The notes under the pieces: generated by a model
Databases searched by the model: none
The model's input: only the letters and a program-made list of their open reading frames with translations
Told to the model about the DNA's origin: nothing
DNA from: an uncultured Collinsella sp.
GTDB lineage: Bacteria; Actinomycetota; Coriobacteriia; Coriobacteriales; Coriobacteriaceae
Direction: 5' to 3'
Assembly: GCA_900556285.1 (NCBI GenBank)
Contig: USOF01000080.1
Location: 1 to 6,183, forward strand
Length of the DNA stretch: 6,183 nt
Shown here: positions 6,091 to 6,183 of the stretch, in pieces
Layout of the letters: the number at the start of each line of letters is the position of its first letter
Numbering within the stretch: position 1 is the stretch's first letter
Translations under genes and position numbers: made by a program

Positions 6091-6138
6091 ATGCTTTGGA
6101 GCTATGTTCAGCTAGATGACGGCACTCAGTTTGCCTAC
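6091..6138 (+). CDS. Start of an unidentified gene, truncated by adapter
   Basis: ATG 6091, with CGAGGT four bases upstream, begins MLWSYVQLDDGTQFAY, 25 bases after the RloB stop. The frame stays open beyond 6138, but from 6139 the sequence is synthetic adapter, so only these 16 codons are genomic. The close spacing and same strand suggest the gene may belong to the RloAB transcript. I do not recognise the family from so little sequence. Confidence 0.55.
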
Positions 6139-6183
6139 CTGTCTCTTATACACATCTCCGAGCCCACGAGACTCCTGAGCATC
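6139..6183. other. Illumina Nextera adapter and index (non-genomic)
   Basis: CTGTCTCTTATACACATCT (6139-6157) is the 19-base Tn5 mosaic end used in Nextera libraries. CCGAGCCCACGAGAC (6158-6172) completes the Read 2 transposase adapter. TCCTGAGC (6173-6180) matches the Nextera i7 index N704 as I remember it, and ATC (6181-6183) begins the P7 flow-cell sequence. This is read-through of a short insert that was assembled into the contig end. It should be trimmed and not annotated as a transposon end. Confidence 0.98.

Noticed and set aside
1..6138. CRISPR array, tRNA or rRNA
   Set aside because: No regularly spaced direct repeats and no tRNA- or rRNA-like segments were seen on reading through both strands.
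6139..6157. Tn5/IS50 mosaic end as evidence of a natural transposon
   Set aside because: It is followed directly by Nextera adapter, index and P7 bases, so it is library-derived.

Overview
This looks like a short contig from a gut actinobacterium of the class Coriobacteriia, probably Collinsella or a close relative. That is an inference from three things: a GC-rich LPXTG surface-protein style with a Thr/Lys/Pro linker, a DinJ-YafQ toxin-antitoxin pair, and AT-richer accessory genes beside them. Nothing in the window (no rRNA or marker gene) proves the taxon. The last 45 bases (6139-6183) are not genomic: they are Illumina Nextera read-through adapter, so the last biological base is 6138.

Layout, left to right, all on the plus strand unless stated. 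(1) 1-392 is the 3' end of a cell-wall-anchored surface protein whose sorting motif reads LPKTS instead of LPXTG, closed by a clear intrinsic terminator (422-458). (2) 582-1153 is a DinJ/RelB-family antitoxin and YafQ-family mRNA interferase toxin, overlapping by 4 bp, with palindromic operator-like DNA upstream. (3) 1154-1629 has no intact gene. It holds a hairpin at the toxin stop, a possible broken minus-strand gene of about 100 codons (1262-1563) and an 11-bp inverted repeat. (4) 1630-2684 is a second LPXTG surface protein, paralogous to the first without gaps over the last 123 codons, but with a one-base frameshift near 1744-1751. (5) 2714-2875 is a doubtful 53-aa hydrophobic ORF.

(6) From about 2880 the DNA becomes AT-richer and holds the most interesting part: an FRG-domain protein (2937-3866), then a 14-bp perfect inverted repeat and a TATAAT box, then an overlapping two-gene operon for an ABC-type AAA ATPase (RloA-like, 4067-5362) and an RloB-family TOPRIM-like protein (5355-6065). 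A further gene begins at 6091 and is cut off by the adapter after 16 codons.

The ATPase + RloB pair has the architecture of ATPase/TOPRIM-nuclease anti-phage systems such as PARIS (AriA/AriB). With an FRG-domain gene directly upstream and a toxin-antitoxin pair nearby, the right half is best read as a candidate defence island inserted beside surface-protein genes. Defence activity and any cooperation of the FRG protein with RloAB are inferences and are not shown by the sequence.
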